This document shows positions 54,054 to 64,000 of a stretch of DNA of 64,000 nt, one piece after another. The translations under genes and the position numbers were made by a program. Below the pieces are notes generated by a model, which worked only from the letters and a program-made list of their open reading frames with translations, was not told the origin of the DNA and ran no database searches. Numbering within the stretch: the stretch's first letter is position 1; every line of letters begins with the position of its first letter. The stretch comes from Gammaproteobacteria bacterium HGW-Gammaproteobacteria-15 (GTDB taxonomy: Bacteria > Pseudomonadota > Gammaproteobacteria > Enterobacterales > Alteromonadaceae). The DNA lies in NCBI GenBank assembly GCA_002840125.1, contig PGZF01000003.1, positions 124,001 through 188,000 on the forward strand, written 5' to 3'.

Positions 54054-55129
54054 TTTGGTTGGCCGAGTATTTAACCCAATACTACAGCTTTTTTAATGTA
54101 TTCAGTTACCTGACGTTTCGCGCCATACTGGGTATTTTAACGTCGCTATTATTAAGCCTGTATTTAGGGCCTAAGCTTATTGCGCGTTTGCAGCTGATGC
54201 AAATTGGCCAGGTGGTGCGCAATGACGGCCCGCAAAGCCATTTCTCGAAAAAAGGCACACCGACCATGGGTGGCTTGCTGATCTTAGGCTCAGTGCTGTT
54301 AAGTACTTTGTTATGGGCAGATCTGGACAATAAATATGTCTGGGTAGTGCTGTTTGTGCTGATAAGTTTTGGCTGGATTGGTTTTGTTGACGATTACCGT
54401 AAAGTTATCCGCAAAGATCCTAAAGGCCTGATCGCCCGCTGGAAGTACTTCTGGCAGTCGCTGTTTGCTATTGCTACGGCCGCCTTTTTGTATTTTACCG
54501 CCGATCGCCCGGCCGAAACTGCGCTGTTAGTGCCGTTTCTCAAAGATGTCATGCCACAGCTGGGCCTGTTGTTTATCGCGCTAAGCTATTTTGTCATTGT
54601 CGGCACCAGTAATGCCGTCAACCTGACCGACGGCCTCGATGGTCTGGCCATAGTGCCCACCATTATGGTGGCGTCGGCGTTTGCCATTATTGCTTACGCC
54701 AGCGGCAACGTGAATTTTTCCGGTTATCTGAATATCCCTTATCTGCCTTATGCCGGTGAGCTGGTGGTAGTGTGCGCTGCTTTGGTGGGCGCAGGCTTAG
54801 GCTTTTTATGGTTTAACACCTATCCGGCACAGGTATTTATGGGCGATGTTGGCTCACTGGCGCTGGGTGCGGTACTGGGTGTTATCGCCATTCTGGTACG
54901 CCAGGAAATAGTGCTGTTTATTATGGGCGGTGTCTTTGTCATGGAAACGCTGTCGGTGATCCTGCAGGTAGGCTCTTACAAATTGCGCGGCCAGCGTATT
55001 TTCCGCATGGCGCCTATTCACCATCACTATGAATTAAAAGGCTGGCCTGAGCCGCGCGTGATTGTGCGGTTCTGGATTTTATCCATCATCTTTGTGCTGG
55101 TGGGCCTTGCCACCCTGAAACTGAGATAA
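54047..55129 (+). CDS. mraY: Phospho-MurNAc-pentapeptide translocase MraY
   Basis: A 360-aa inner-membrane enzyme, the same length as E. coli MraY, that makes lipid I from UDP-MurNAc-pentapeptide and undecaprenyl phosphate. ATG 54047 (MLVWLAEYL) matches the family start and has AGGAG upstream. Key stretches are [32 protein letters not shown] and the C-terminal APIHHHYEL with its histidine cluster. Confidence 0.98.
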   Translation: MLVWLAEYLTQYYSFFNVFSYLTFRAILGILTSLLLSLYLGPKLIARLQLMQIGQVVRNDGPQSHFSKKGTPTMGGLLILGSVLLSTLLWADLDNKYVWVVLFVLISFGWIGFVDDYRKVIRKDPKGLIARWKYFWQSLFAIATAAFLYFTADRPAETALLVPFLKDVMPQLGLLFIALSYFVIVGTSNAVNLTDGLDGLAIVPTIMVASAFAIIAYASGNVNFSGYLNIPYLPYAGELVVVCAALVGAGLGFLWFNTYPAQVFMGDVGSLALGAVLGVIAILVRQEIVLFIMGGVFVMETLSVILQVGSYKLRGQRIFRMAPIHHHYELKGWPEPRVIVRFWILSIIFVLVGLATLKLR

Positions 55130-55131
55130 CG

Positions 55132-56484
55132 ATGACGTTAACGGAGACACAGAGTTTAATGATGCCGCATTTAGCGAAAAAACGCATTGCAGTTGTGGGG
55201 CTGGGCCTGTCGGGTCTGGCCACTGTGCGTTTTTTGTTAAGCCTGGGCGTTAAACCTGTGCTGATGGACAGCCGCAGTAAACCTGCCGGTATTGAGCAAA
55301 TTGCCGCTGAAAAAGTAGATGGTATTTATTTAGGCGAGCTGGACGCCAACCGGCTGGCCAAGATGGATATGATTATCTTAAGTCCGGGGTTATCACCAAC
55401 GCATCCGGCTATCCGCTTTGCCGTAGCGCAAGGGGTTGAATTACTGGGCGATGTGGAGCTATTTGCCCGCTTTAACAGCAAACCTGTGGTAGCGATCACC
55501 GGCTCTAACGGCAAATCTACCGTGACTATGCTGGTAGAAGCCATGCTCAAATGCAGTGGTGTAAAAGCACTGGCGGCGGGCAATATCGGTTTGCCGGTGC
55601 TCGATGCTATTGCTCAGCAAGACACCGATGTGTTTGTGCTTGAGCTGTCCAGCTTTCAACTGGACACCACAACAGGTCTGCATAGTGTCGCCAGCTGCAT
55701 TTTAAATGTCAGTGCTGATCACCTGGATCGCTACCGTGATATGGCGGCTTATGCGGCGTCTAAACAGCGGGTATATCAGCATACCCAACTGGCAATATTT
55801 AATTTAGCGGACAGTGCTACCACGCCAGAAAGTTGTGCGCATACGTTGGGCATCAAGCTGGCCGATTCCGCCTACGGCATTAGCGTTGTTGACGGTAAAC
55901 GTTGGTTAAATGTGGCCGGCGAACCGCTATTACCCGTTAGCGAAATGACACTGTTTGGCGCCCATAACGAATTTAATGCCCTGGTGGCCTGCGCCTTAGC
56001 ACTGGCAGCCGGTGCCAGCCGTACAGGCTTAATCAGCGCCCTGCAACAGTTTGTGTCTTTGCCGCATCGCTGCATTTTAGTGGCTGACAAAAACGCAGTA
56101 CGCTGGATCAACGACTCTAAAGCCACCAACATCGGTGCTACGCTGGCAGCTATTGCCGGTTTGCGCCCGGCGGTAACCGGCAAGCTGATTTTAATTGCCG
56201 GTGGTGATGGTAAAGGCGCTGACATGGCTGAGCTTAAACCCGTGCTAGACAGTGACGTACAGCAGCTGATCACCCTGGGGCAGGACGGCCCGGCGATAGC
56301 CGCGCTTAAAGCCGGCAGTATTCAGGTGAAAACGATACAAGAGGCGGTAAAAACGGCAGCAAAGCTGGCTGCGCCCGGCGATATGGTATTGCTGTCACCG
56401 GCCTGTGCCAGCCTGGATATGTTTAAAAGTTATGCAGACCGTGGCGAGCAATTTGCCGCCGCTGTTAAGGCGGAGGTGCTATGA
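55132..56484 (+). CDS. murD: UDP-MurNAc-L-alanine--D-glutamate ligase MurD
   Basis: A 450-aa Mur ligase adding D-Glu. It contains the N-terminal Rossmann motif VVGLGLSGLATVRF, the ATP loop ITGSNGKST, and the late motifs NDSKATN and LLSPACASLDMF. The start is ATG two bases after the mraY stop; another Met about ten codons in is possible. It has a 4-base overlap with ftsW. Confidence 0.96.
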   Translation: MTLTETQSLMMPHLAKKRIAVVGLGLSGLATVRFLLSLGVKPVLMDSRSKPAGIEQIAAEKVDGIYLGELDANRLAKMDMIILSPGLSPTHPAIRFAVAQGVELLGDVELFARFNSKPVVAITGSNGKSTVTMLVEAMLKCSGVKALAAGNIGLPVLDAIAQQDTDVFVLELSSFQLDTTTGLHSVASCILNVSADHLDRYRDMAAYAASKQRVYQHTQLAIFNLADSATTPESCAHTLGIKLADSAYGISVVDGKRWLNVAGEPLLPVSEMTLFGAHNEFNALVACALALAAGASRTGLISALQQFVSLPHRCILVADKNAVRWINDSKATNIGATLAAIAGLRPAVTGKLILIAGGDGKGADMAELKPVLDSDVQQLITLGQDGPAIAALKAGSIQVKTIQEAVKTAAKLAAPGDMVLLSPACASLDMFKSYADRGEQFAAAVKAEVL

Positions 56485-57692
56485 AACAGCTGGCACTGGA
56501 TACGCTGAGAAATCAGCTGCAAAACCCGCTGCAAATTATTACCAACTGGTGGAATGCCGACGATGGCGCCGCTTATGACAAACTGTTTCTTACCTTGCTG
56601 CTGCTTATTCTGGCGGTGGGTGTGGTAATGGTTACCAGCGCGTCGGTGCCGGTTGCAGCCCGCCTGCATGGCAATGAACTGCATTTTACTGTCCGCCATC
56701 TGGTGTATCTGGGGCTGGGTTTTTCTGCCGCTTTGGTGGTAATAAATATTCCGGTGCAATGGTGGCACAACAGCAATATGTTGCTGCTGTTCACCGGGCT
56801 GGCGCTGTTGGTAGCGGTATTACTGTTTGGCCGTAATGTTAACGGCAGTACTCGCTGGTTAGCCATTGGCCCTATTGGTTTACAGTCGGCCGAACCTGCC
56901 AAGCTGTTCTTCTTTGTTTACCTGTCCAGTTATCTGGTACGGCGTCATGAAGAAGTGCGCGAGAATTTAAAAGGCTTCTTAAAACCTTTGCTGGTGTTAT
57001 TTGCTTTTGCCGTACTGCTATTGATGCAACCGGATTTAGGCACGGTAATTGTGATGTTTGCCACCGCTGTGGCCTTGCTGTTTCTGGCAGGCGCCAAATT
57101 ATGGCAGTTCTTTGGCCTTATTTTTACCGGCCTGATGGCAGTTGGCGTGCTGATTGTTTACAGCGAATACCGCTGGAAACGGGTAACCGCCTTTCTGGAC
57201 CCCTGGGCCGACCCGTTTGGTAGTGGTTATCAGTTAACGCAGTCATTAATGGCATTTGGCCGCGGCGGCTGGTTTGGCCAGGGCCTGGGTAACAGTATTC
57301 AGAAGCTGGAATACCTGCCCGAAGCCCATACCGATTTTATTCTGGCGGTTATCGCTGAAGAAACCGGCTTTATCGGCGTAACGCTGCTGTTGGCACTCAT
57401 TTTTATGCTGGTGTACCGCGCGCTGTGGATAGGCCAGCGTGCTTTGGCAAAAAATATGAGCTTCCACGGCTTTTTGGCCTATGCACTGGCAATCTGGATT
57501 GGTTTTCAGTCGGCGGTAAATATTGGGGTGGCTACCGGTGCTTTACCTACCAAAGGCTTAACGCTGCCTTTCGTCAGTTCTGGCGGCAGCAGTTTAATTA
57601 TTATGCTGGCCACTGCCGCGCTGTTACTGCGGATAGATTTTGAAGTGCGGCTAAAAGGCAAGCACGCTATCAGTGGAGGCCGGAATGACTAA
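56481..57692 (+). CDS. ftsW: Septal peptidoglycan glycosyltransferase FtsW
   Basis: A 403-aa SEDS-family protein with about ten helices. The key residues are seen in GSTRWLAIGPIGLQSAEPAK, the loop FLDPWADPFGSGYQLTQS and the motif FVSSGGSS. It polymerises lipid II at the septum with FtsI. It overlaps murD by 4 bases and murG by 8. Confidence 0.97.
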   Translation: MKQLALDTLRNQLQNPLQIITNWWNADDGAAYDKLFLTLLLLILAVGVVMVTSASVPVAARLHGNELHFTVRHLVYLGLGFSAALVVINIPVQWWHNSNMLLLFTGLALLVAVLLFGRNVNGSTRWLAIGPIGLQSAEPAKLFFFVYLSSYLVRRHEEVRENLKGFLKPLLVLFAFAVLLLMQPDLGTVIVMFATAVALLFLAGAKLWQFFGLIFTGLMAVGVLIVYSEYRWKRVTAFLDPWADPFGSGYQLTQSLMAFGRGGWFGQGLGNSIQKLEYLPEAHTDFILAVIAEETGFIGVTLLLALIFMLVYRALWIGQRALAKNMSFHGFLAYALAIWIGFQSAVNIGVATGALPTKGLTLPFVSSGGSSLIIMLATAALLLRIDFEVRLKGKHAISGGRND

Positions 57693-58785
57693 ACCGCGCA
57701 TCCTGATTATGGCAGGTGGTACCGGTGGCCATATTTTCCCGGCGCAGGCGGTTGCCACAGCGCTGTCGGCTGCCGGCTGGCAAATTCACTGGCTGGGCAC
57801 TGCTAACCGGATGGAAGCGACCCTGGTGCCGCAATTCGGCTGGCCATTTCATGCTATCAACGTTGCCGGTTTGCGTGGCAAAGGTGTGCTGTCTTTGATA
57901 ACCGCGCCCTGGATGCTGGTTAAATCGCTATTACAGGCACGCCAGGTGCTTAACACCGTGCAGCCTGATCTGGTGCTGGGTTTTGGTGGTTATGCCAGTG
58001 GTCCAGGTGGTGTCGCCGCCTGGTTAAAACGGCTACCGCTGTTTATTCACGAGCAAAACGCCGTAGCAGGCAGCACCAACCGGCTGCTGGCTAAACTGGC
58101 CCGCAAGGTGCTGGTAGCCTTTCCTGCGGCTTTTGCTGGCCATGCCAAACAACAGCTGGTGGGTAACCCGGTACGGGCAGAGCTTATTAATATTGCCACA
58201 GCGCATGATTACAGCGGCAGTTTAAAAGTTTTGGTCGTGGGCGGCAGCCTGGGGGCCCAGGCATTAAACGATAAATTGCCAGCCATTTTTGCCAAAGCAG
58301 CGCAGGCCGGTGTACTTGAAGTGCGCCACCAAACCGGTAAAGCCATGCAACTGCAAACAGAACAGCAGTATCAGCAACTGGGCAATGCCAATTTAACCGC
58401 GCAGGCCAGTGCATTTATTGATGATATGGCGCAGGCCTATGCCTGGGCCGATGTCGTAATTTGCCGCGCCGGGGCTTCTACGGTTAGCGAGTTGGCGTGT
58501 GCCGGTGTGGCGGCAGTGTTTGTACCGCTGCCAAGCGCGATAGACGATCACCAGAGTGCTAATGCACGCTGGTTGACTGAACAGGGTGCAGCGCTGTTGC
58601 TGGCGCAGCACGAGTTAACGGAACAACGCTTGCTGCCGCTGCTGCAGCAATGGTTACACAGTAAAGCACCGTTACAGCAAATGGCCGTCAAAGCGCGTGC
58701 CTGTGCGTTAGATCATGCAACAGCACAGGTAGTGGCGCTATGTCAGCAGGTAGTAGGTCAGCAAGTAACAGGACAGAATTTATGA
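57685..58785 (+). CDS. murG: UDP-GlcNAc--lipid I GlcNAc transferase MurG
   Basis: A 366-aa peripheral GT-B transferase making lipid II. Motifs are [13 protein letters not shown] near the N-terminus, [11 protein letters not shown], and GSLGAQALN; the donor site includes [15 protein letters not shown] 57685 is chosen because GGAGG lies 6 bases upstream. ATGA overlap with murC. Confidence 0.97.
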   Translation: MTKPRILIMAGGTGGHIFPAQAVATALSAAGWQIHWLGTANRMEATLVPQFGWPFHAINVAGLRGKGVLSLITAPWMLVKSLLQARQVLNTVQPDLVLGFGGYASGPGGVAAWLKRLPLFIHEQNAVAGSTNRLLAKLARKVLVAFPAAFAGHAKQQLVGNPVRAELINIATAHDYSGSLKVLVVGGSLGAQALNDKLPAIFAKAAQAGVLEVRHQTGKAMQLQTEQQYQQLGNANLTAQASAFIDDMAQAYAWADVVICRAGASTVSELACAGVAAVFVPLPSAIDDHQSANARWLTEQGAALLLAQHELTEQRLLPLLQQWLHSKAPLQQMAVKARACALDHATAQVVALCQQVVGQQVTGQNL

Positions 58786-60251
58786 TAAGTACACCGCAAC
58801 AGAAAAAACTGGCCATGCGCCGTGTTGAGCGTATTCACTTTGTTGGCATTGGTGGTGCCGGTATGGGCGGTATTGCCGAAGTACTGGTTAATGAAGGTTA
58901 TAACGTATCGGGCTCCGACATTGCGCCCAATGCTGTTACCGAGCGCTTAATTACGCTGGGTGCCAAAGTACTGTTTGGCCATGATGCCGGCCATGTTAAC
59001 GGCGCCAGTGTAGTGGTAGTTTCCAGTGCCATTAACAGCACCAACCCGGAAGTGGCCGCCGCGCGTGAGTTACGTATTCCGGTGGTGCGCCGCGCTGAAA
59101 TGCTCGGTGAGCTAATGCGCTTTCGTCATGGTATTGCTGTAGCCGGTACGCACGGTAAAACCACTACCACCAGTCTGCTGGCGTCTATTTTCGCCGAAGC
59201 CGGTACCGATCCTACTTTTGTTATTGGTGGCCTGCTGAATTCAGCCGGCTCTAACGCACGGCTGGGTAGCGGGCGCTATTTAATTGCTGAAGCCGACGAG
59301 AGCGATGCATCTTTCCTGCATTTGCAGCCTCTGGCTACTGTGATCACCAATATTGAAGCTGATCACATGGACACCTATCAGGGTGATTTTGAAAAGCTAA
59401 AAGCTACTTATCTGGAATTTTGCCACAACCTGCCATTTTACGGCGTGGTAGTGGTATGTATCGACGATCCGGTGTTGCGTGCGCTGATCCCGCAAATCGG
59501 CCGCACCGTGTTGACATACGGCTTTAGTGATGACGCAGACTTTGTGATCAGTGAGTTCAGCCAGAGTGGCACCCAAAGCCAGTTTGTTATTACTGACAAT
59601 TATAGTGGTGACAACAGTGGCAATCAGCGTGAAGTGATACTGAATTTACCTGGTAAACATAATGCGCTAAATGCCACTGCCGCCTTTGCGCTGGCGCTGG
59701 ACGAAGGCATCAGCGAGCAGGCCATACTGGCGGCGCTAAGCAAGTTTGAAGGCATAGGCCGGCGTTTTCAGCAGTACGGTGAATTTGATACCGGCAACGG
59801 CAAGGTGCTGCTGCTGGACGATTACGGCCATCACCCAACCGAAGTGGCGGCCACTATTGCTGCGGCACGGGCTGCCTGGCCGCAGCGCCGCCTGGTAATG
59901 GCTTATCAGCCGCACCGCTTTACCCGTACCCGCGATTTGTATGAAGACTTCGCCAAAGTGCTGTCCACGGTAGATAAGCTGCTGCTGCTGGAAGTGTATT
60001 CAGCCGGAGAAGCGCCGATTGCCGGTGCTGACAGCCGCAGTTTATGCCGCTCTATCCGCGCCCGCGGCACGCTGGATCCGGTTTATGTTGCCGAGCCCGC
60101 CGAGCTTGCTGCCAGCCTGGCAGGCGTGCTGCAGGATGGTGATGTAGTGCTGACGCAAGGCGCAGGCAATATCGGCGCTTTAGTTAAAAAGCTGGCTGCT
60201 ATGCAGCTGAATATTGAACAACTTAAAGCCAGCGCAGGAGTACAGGCATGA
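58782..60251 (+). CDS. murC: UDP-MurNAc--L-alanine ligase MurC
   Basis: A 489-aa Mur ligase adding the first stem residue. [18 protein letters not shown] marks the N-terminal domain, [13 protein letters not shown] the ATP loop, and [12 protein letters not shown] and [13 protein letters not shown] the later domains. ATG 58782 overlaps the murG stop (ATGA) with AGGA upstream. It has a 4-base overlap with ddlB. Confidence 0.97.
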   Translation: MISTPQQKKLAMRRVERIHFVGIGGAGMGGIAEVLVNEGYNVSGSDIAPNAVTERLITLGAKVLFGHDAGHVNGASVVVVSSAINSTNPEVAAARELRIPVVRRAEMLGELMRFRHGIAVAGTHGKTTTTSLLASIFAEAGTDPTFVIGGLLNSAGSNARLGSGRYLIAEADESDASFLHLQPLATVITNIEADHMDTYQGDFEKLKATYLEFCHNLPFYGVVVVCIDDPVLRALIPQIGRTVLTYGFSDDADFVISEFSQSGTQSQFVITDNYSGDNSGNQREVILNLPGKHNALNATAAFALALDEGISEQAILAALSKFEGIGRRFQQYGEFDTGNGKVLLLDDYGHHPTEVAATIAAARAAWPQRRLVMAYQPHRFTRTRDLYEDFAKVLSTVDKLLLLEVYSAGEAPIAGADSRSLCRSIRARGTLDPVYVAEPAELAASLAGVLQDGDVVLTQGAGNIGALVKKLAAMQLNIEQLKASAGVQA

Positions 60252-61177
60252 GTAGCAATGTAAATGCTTTTGGCAAAGTCGCCGTAATGTTTGGTGGTAA
60301 CTCCGCCGAGCGCGAAGTGTCGTTGCGCTCTGGCACTGCGGTATTAAAAGCACTGCAGGACGCCGGTGTAAATGCGTTTGCTTTTGATCCACAAACCCAG
60401 TCACTGGCTGAGTTAGCGGCAACCGCAGCACAACGGGTATTTATTGTGTTACACGGCCGTGGTGGTGAAGACGGCAGCATGCAGGGTGCACTGCAACAAC
60501 TGGGCTTACCTTACACCGGCAGCGGTGTACTGGGTTCAGCACTGGCGATGGACAAAATCCGCTGTAAATGGCTGTTTTTGGCCCAGCAATTGCCAACGGC
60601 CCCTTTTGCCGTAGTACACAACAACGACACCGACTTTGCCGGTTTGTTGGCCAGCCTGGGCGGCAAAGTAATGGTTAAGCCAGCCAATGAAGGTTCCAGC
60701 ATTGGTATGAGTGCCGCCAGCACAGCAGAAGAGCTGAAGCAGGCCATTAGTGCTGCACTGAAATACGACAGCGAAATTTTAGTTGAACGCTGGATAAACG
60801 GCCGCGAGTTTACCGTTGCTGTGTTAAATGGCCAGGTATTACCGGTAGTGGAAATGCGCACACCACGCGCATTTTACGACTACGAAGCCAAATACCAGGC
60901 CAATAGCACTGAATATTTATGCCCGGCGCCATTAAGCGCAGAGCAAACCGCCGCTATGCAAGACACCGCGCTTAAAGCGTTTAATGCGGTGGGTGCCTCA
61001 GGCTGGGGCCGGGTAGACATTATGCTGGACCAAAGTGGCCAGCACTATTTACTGGAAGTAAACACCGTACCGGGTATGACAGAAAAATCGCTGGTACCTA
61101 TGGCCGCTAAAGCAGCTGGCCTGAGTTTTCAGCAATTGGTACTGGCAATACTTAACCAGACCGAAGGAACAAAATAA
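60248..61177 (+). CDS. ddlB: D-alanine--D-alanine ligase DdlB
   Basis: A 309-aa ATP-grasp enzyme supplying D-Ala-D-Ala to MurF. It contains [42 protein letters not shown] and the metal-binding [20 protein letters not shown]. It overlaps murC by 4 bases; ftsQ starts two bases after its stop. Confidence 0.97.
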   Translation: MSSNVNAFGKVAVMFGGNSAEREVSLRSGTAVLKALQDAGVNAFAFDPQTQSLAELAATAAQRVFIVLHGRGGEDGSMQGALQQLGLPYTGSGVLGSALAMDKIRCKWLFLAQQLPTAPFAVVHNNDTDFAGLLASLGGKVMVKPANEGSSIGMSAASTAEELKQAISAALKYDSEILVERWINGREFTVAVLNGQVLPVVEMRTPRAFYDYEAKYQANSTEYLCPAPLSAEQTAAMQDTALKAFNAVGASGWGRVDIMLDQSGQHYLLEVNTVPGMTEKSLVPMAAKAAGLSFQQLVLAILNQTEGTK

Positions 61178-61179
61178 CC

Positions 61180-61932
61180 ATGAACTGGCGCCTGCCTCAG
61201 CTGCAATTTAAACAACGCCCGGCATTTTATGCCGGAGTGCTGTTTTTTATTGTGGCAGTAGCAGCGCTGGCCTGGACAGGAACGAAAATCAGTGACTGGA
61301 TGCAAAGCCAGCAAAGTGCGCCGGTGCGTCAGGTGCGCTTGTACGGTGATTTTCATCATATCGATGCCACCGTCCTGCACCAGACATTGCAACAGCAGTA
61401 CGTGGGTAACTTTTTTAGTGTGAACGTGGATCAGGTGCAGCAGTTCCTGTTACAGCAACCCTGGGTATATCAGGTGGCCGTGCGCAAACAATGGCCTGAC
61501 GCCCTGGTTGTGGTTGTAACAGAACAACGACCGGTAGCAATCTGGAATCAGCAGCAATTACTTAATACACAGGGTGAGGTTTTTCAGGCACCCGTAGAAC
61601 AGCTGAAAACAGCATTGCCAATGTTAACCGGCCCCGAAGGCAGCCAACAGGATGCACTGGCCATGTTCCACCATATGCAGGGCCTGCTGGCTCTGCATAA
61701 ATTTAATGCCGTGGCGCTGGGATTAACCGAGCGTTTTTCCTGGCAGGTAAGCCTGAGCAATGGTGTAGCACTAAAGCTTGGGCGTGAAGACACTTTAAAA
61801 CGGTTACAGCGCTTTATTGAGTTGTATCCGGTGATCAGTAAACACAAAACCGAAGCCGTAGCCGAAGTAGATTTGCGCTACGACACCGGTATAGCGGTGC
61901 GTTACAGCACTGAACAAAAGAGAAAAGCATGA
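61180..61932 (+). CDS. ftsQ: Cell division protein FtsQ
   Basis: A 250-aa bitopic protein with a helix at about 18-37 (VLFFIVAVAALAWTG). The POTRA domain follows (VRQVRLYGDFHHIDATVL), then the FtsQ domain with PWVYQVAVRKQWPDALVVVV and EQRPVAIWN. It links early and late divisome proteins through FtsB/FtsL. ATGA overlap with ftsA. Confidence 0.95.
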   Translation: MNWRLPQLQFKQRPAFYAGVLFFIVAVAALAWTGTKISDWMQSQQSAPVRQVRLYGDFHHIDATVLHQTLQQQYVGNFFSVNVDQVQQFLLQQPWVYQVAVRKQWPDALVVVVTEQRPVAIWNQQQLLNTQGEVFQAPVEQLKTALPMLTGPEGSQQDALAMFHHMQGLLALHKFNAVALGLTERFSWQVSLSNGVALKLGREDTLKRLQRFIELYPVISKHKTEAVAEVDLRYDTGIAVRYSTEQKRKA

Positions 61933-63164
61933 CTAAGTCGTTGGATAGAGATCTGATTGTTGGCCTGGATATCGGCACCGCCCAGATAAAAGCGGTGGTG
62001 GGCGAAATTACCGCTGATGACCGCTTAAGCATTGTCGGCGTAGGTACCCATGTATCCCGCGGTATGGACAAAGGCGGCGTGAATGATTTGAATCTGGTGG
62101 TACAGGCTGTGCAGCGCGCCATAGATGAAGCCGAGCTGATGGCAGATTGCCGTGTATCTTCGGTGTATTTAGGCATTACCGGTAAACATATCCGCTGCCA
62201 GAACGAAAGTGGCATGGTGCCGATTAACGACACTGAAGTGACCGCAGAAGACGTCGCCAATGTGATCCACGCTGCTAAATCAGTGCCTATTTCAGCCGAG
62301 CGGCGCATGTTGCATGTGCTGCCGCAGGAATTCTCGGTAGATATGCAAGAAGGCATTAAAAGCCCGGTAGGTATGTCTGGTGTGCGGATGGAAGCCCGCG
62401 CGCACATTATTACCTGTGCCAACGACATGGCAAAGAACATTGAAAAGTGCGTTGAGCGCTGCGGCCTGCAGGTCGACCAGCTGATTTTCACCTCGCTGGC
62501 CTCAAGCTACGCGGTGCTGACCGACGATGAAAAAGAGCTTGGTGTCTGCGTAGTGGACATGGGCGGCGGTACTATTGATATCTCTATTTATACCAATGGT
62601 GCGCTGCGCCACACCGCAGTGATCCCGGTAGCCGGCAATCAGGTTACCAGTGATATTGCCAAAATTTTCCGCACGCCGCTAAGCCATGCCGAAGACATCA
62701 AAGTGCAGTACGCCTGTGCGCTGCGCAGCATGGTGGGTAAAGAAGAAAGCATCGAAGTGCCAAGCGTTGGCGGCAGGCCTGCACGGTCTATGTCGCGCCA
62801 TACGCTGGCCGAAGTGGTAGAGCCGCGTTATCAGGAATTATTTGAGCTGGTGCTGGAAGAAATTCGCAGCTCTGGCCTGGAGGAGCAAATTGCTGCCGGT
62901 GTTGTGCTTACCGGTGGTACCGCCAAGATGGAAGGTGCGGTGGAATTTGCTGAAGACATTTTTCAGATGCCGGTACGGGTAGGGCAACCTATGCATGTTA
63001 CCGGTTTAAAAGAGTACGTACAGGACCCGGCTTATGCCAGCGTGGTAGGGCTGTTGTTGTACGGTAAAGATGCACGCACCCAGCAGAAAAAAAATGTTGA
63101 TGTGCGCGATTCAGTAAGTAGCTTCGTCAAACGGATCAGCAGCTGGTTCAAAGGCGAATTTTAA
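61929..63164 (+). CDS. ftsA: Cell division protein FtsA
   Basis: A 411-aa actin-like ATPase tethering FtsZ to the membrane. Phosphate-1 motif LIVGLDIGTAQIKAVVGE, phosphate-2 VCVVDMGGGTIDIS and adenosine motif GVVLTGGTAKMEG are present. The C-terminal amphipathic helix SFVKRISSWFKGEF is the membrane-targeting sequence. ftsZ follows after 30 bases. Confidence 0.97.
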   Translation: MTKSLDRDLIVGLDIGTAQIKAVVGEITADDRLSIVGVGTHVSRGMDKGGVNDLNLVVQAVQRAIDEAELMADCRVSSVYLGITGKHIRCQNESGMVPINDTEVTAEDVANVIHAAKSVPISAERRMLHVLPQEFSVDMQEGIKSPVGMSGVRMEARAHIITCANDMAKNIEKCVERCGLQVDQLIFTSLASSYAVLTDDEKELGVCVVDMGGGTIDISIYTNGALRHTAVIPVAGNQVTSDIAKIFRTPLSHAEDIKVQYACALRSMVGKEESIEVPSVGGRPARSMSRHTLAEVVEPRYQELFELVLEEIRSSGLEEQIAAGVVLTGGTAKMEGAVEFAEDIFQMPVRVGQPMHVTGLKEYVQDPAYASVVGLLLYGKDARTQQKKNVDVRDSVSSFVKRISSWFKGEF

Positions 63165-63194
63165 GTTAGTAAGCGTAGAAACGGAGAGAGAGCT

Positions 63195-64000
63195 ATGTTT
63201 GAATTAATGGAAAACCACAGCGAAGAAGCTGTTATTAAAGTAATAGGTGTTGGCGGCGGCGGCGGTAACGCTGTTGAGTATATGGTTGCCAGCAATATTG
63301 AAGGTGTAGAGTTTGTTGCGGCCAATACCGACGCCCAGGCTCTGCGTAATTCATCAGCCAACATTACGCTGCAGTTAGGCGCTAATGTTACTAAAGGTTT
63401 AGGTGCGGGTGCAAACCCGGAAATCGGCCGCCGTTCAGCCGAGGAAGACCGCGAAACCATCAAGAAAACCCTGCAGGGCGCTGATATGATTTTTATCGCC
63501 GCCGGTATGGGCGGTGGTACAGGTACCGGTGCAGCACCAATCGTGGCCGAAGTGGCTCGTGAGCTGGGTATCTTAACCGTGGCAGTGGTAACTAAGCCAT
63601 TCCCGTTTGAAGGTAAAAAGCGCACAGCTTACGCTGACGAAGGTATTCTGGAGTTAAGTAAACACGTTGATTCCTTGATCACTATTCCAAACGACAAGTT
63701 GTTAAAAGTGCTGGGTAAAGGCACCAGCCTGCTGGATGCATTTAAAGCCGCCAACAACGTGTTGCTGGGCGCTGTGCAGGGTATCGCTGAATTAATTACC
63801 CGTCCGGGTTTGATCAACGTTGACTTCGCCGACGTACGTACCGTAATGTCAGAAATGGGCACCGCCATGATGGGCAGTGGCCGTGCTTCTGGCCCGGATC
63901 GGGCAGAAGAAGCCGCCGAGCAGGCTATTTCCAGCCCACTGCTGGAAGATATTGATTTATCAGGTGCCAAGGGTATTCTGGTTAATATCACTGCCGGTTT
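63195..64000 (+). CDS. ftsZ: Cell division protein FtsZ, 3' end outside window
   Basis: The first 268 codons of the tubulin-like GTPase that forms the Z ring. ATG 63195 follows [31 protein letters not shown] and the G box [10 protein letters not shown] are intact, as is the T7 loop region [11 protein letters not shown]. The frame is open to base 64000, so the C-terminal third and the FtsA-binding tail are not visible. Confidence 0.97.
   Translation, partial: MFELMENHSEEAVIKVIGVGGGGGNAVEYMVASNIEGVEFVAANTDAQALRNSSANITLQLGANVTKGLGAGANPEIGRRSAEEDRETIKKTLQGADMIFIAAGMGGGTGTGAAPIVAEVARELGILTVAVVTKPFPFEGKKRTAYADEGILELSKHVDSLITIPNDKLLKVLGKGTSLLDAFKAANNVLLGAVQGIAELITRPGLINVDFADVRTVMSEMGTAMMGSGRASGPDRAEEAAEQAISSPLLEDIDLSGAKGILVNITAG

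Overview
The window reads as chromosomal DNA of a gammaproteobacterium of the Alteromonadales type. The gene content and codon style recall Rheinheimera, Alishewanella or Arsukibacterium; this is an inference from protein content, not from any search. Supporting this are a complete gammaproteobacterial dcw cluster in canonical order, the lpoA-yraN-diaA-dolP block next to rsmI and rnpB, a cyanide-insensitive-type cytochrome bd operon, secreted S8 and S9 peptidases with C-terminal anchors, and a large TonB-dependent receptor.

Layout. 1-915: 5' part of a type I restriction specificity gene (hsdS) running off the left edge with no hsdM upstream. 1.2-11.3 kb: a membrane-anchored winged-helix/beta-propeller regulator, divergent from two tandem giant subtilases. 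The first has lost all its catalytic residues and the second is intact. 11.3-15.9 kb: a DUF4862 gene behind a structured leader, a small membrane protein, an S9 peptidase and a CBS-domain protein. 16.4-19.1 kb: a cytochrome bd oxidase operon (cydAB, CioAB-like) flanked on both sides by single-helix microproteins. 19.2-22.5 kb: a 7TM sensor kinase and sigma-54-type response regulator, divergent from cydAB. The shared intergenic region has an FNR-like box and two identical-arm palindromes. 22.6-31.4 kb: housekeeping and signalling genes (quinone oxidoreductase-like, YkgJ-like, GGDEF/EAL, cytochrome c, recQ, rarD, DUF599). 31.4-36.1 kb: dolP, diaA, yraN, lpoA, then divergent rsmI and the RNase P RNA gene.

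36.1-47.6 kb is accessory DNA between rnpB and mraZ, genes that sit next to each other in organisms such as Pseudomonas. Its first part (about 36.13-40.78 kb) is flanked by two copies of the rnpB terminator sequence. It carries three lipoprotein genes of unknown function and two paralogous cyclic-di-GMP-I (GEMM-I) riboswitches with a nearly identical 90-base upstream segment. The second part looks like a murein-peptide scavenging locus: TonB receptor, SH3/NlpC-P60 endopeptidase, L-Ala-D/L-Glu epimerase and RpiR/MurR-type regulator.

47.65-64.0 kb is the dcw cluster: promoter with four 10-bp-phased MraZ boxes, then mraZ, rsmH, ftsL, ftsI, murE, murF, mraY, murD, ftsW, murG, murC, ddlB, ftsQ, ftsA and a 3'-truncated ftsZ. 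Most are joined by short overlaps. Peptidoglycan is therefore a theme: synthesis (dcw), a synthase activator (lpoA) and turnover (NlpC/epimerase). Cyclic di-GMP is a second theme (GGDEF/EAL protein plus two riboswitches). No tRNA, CRISPR array, insertion sequence or prophage was seen.
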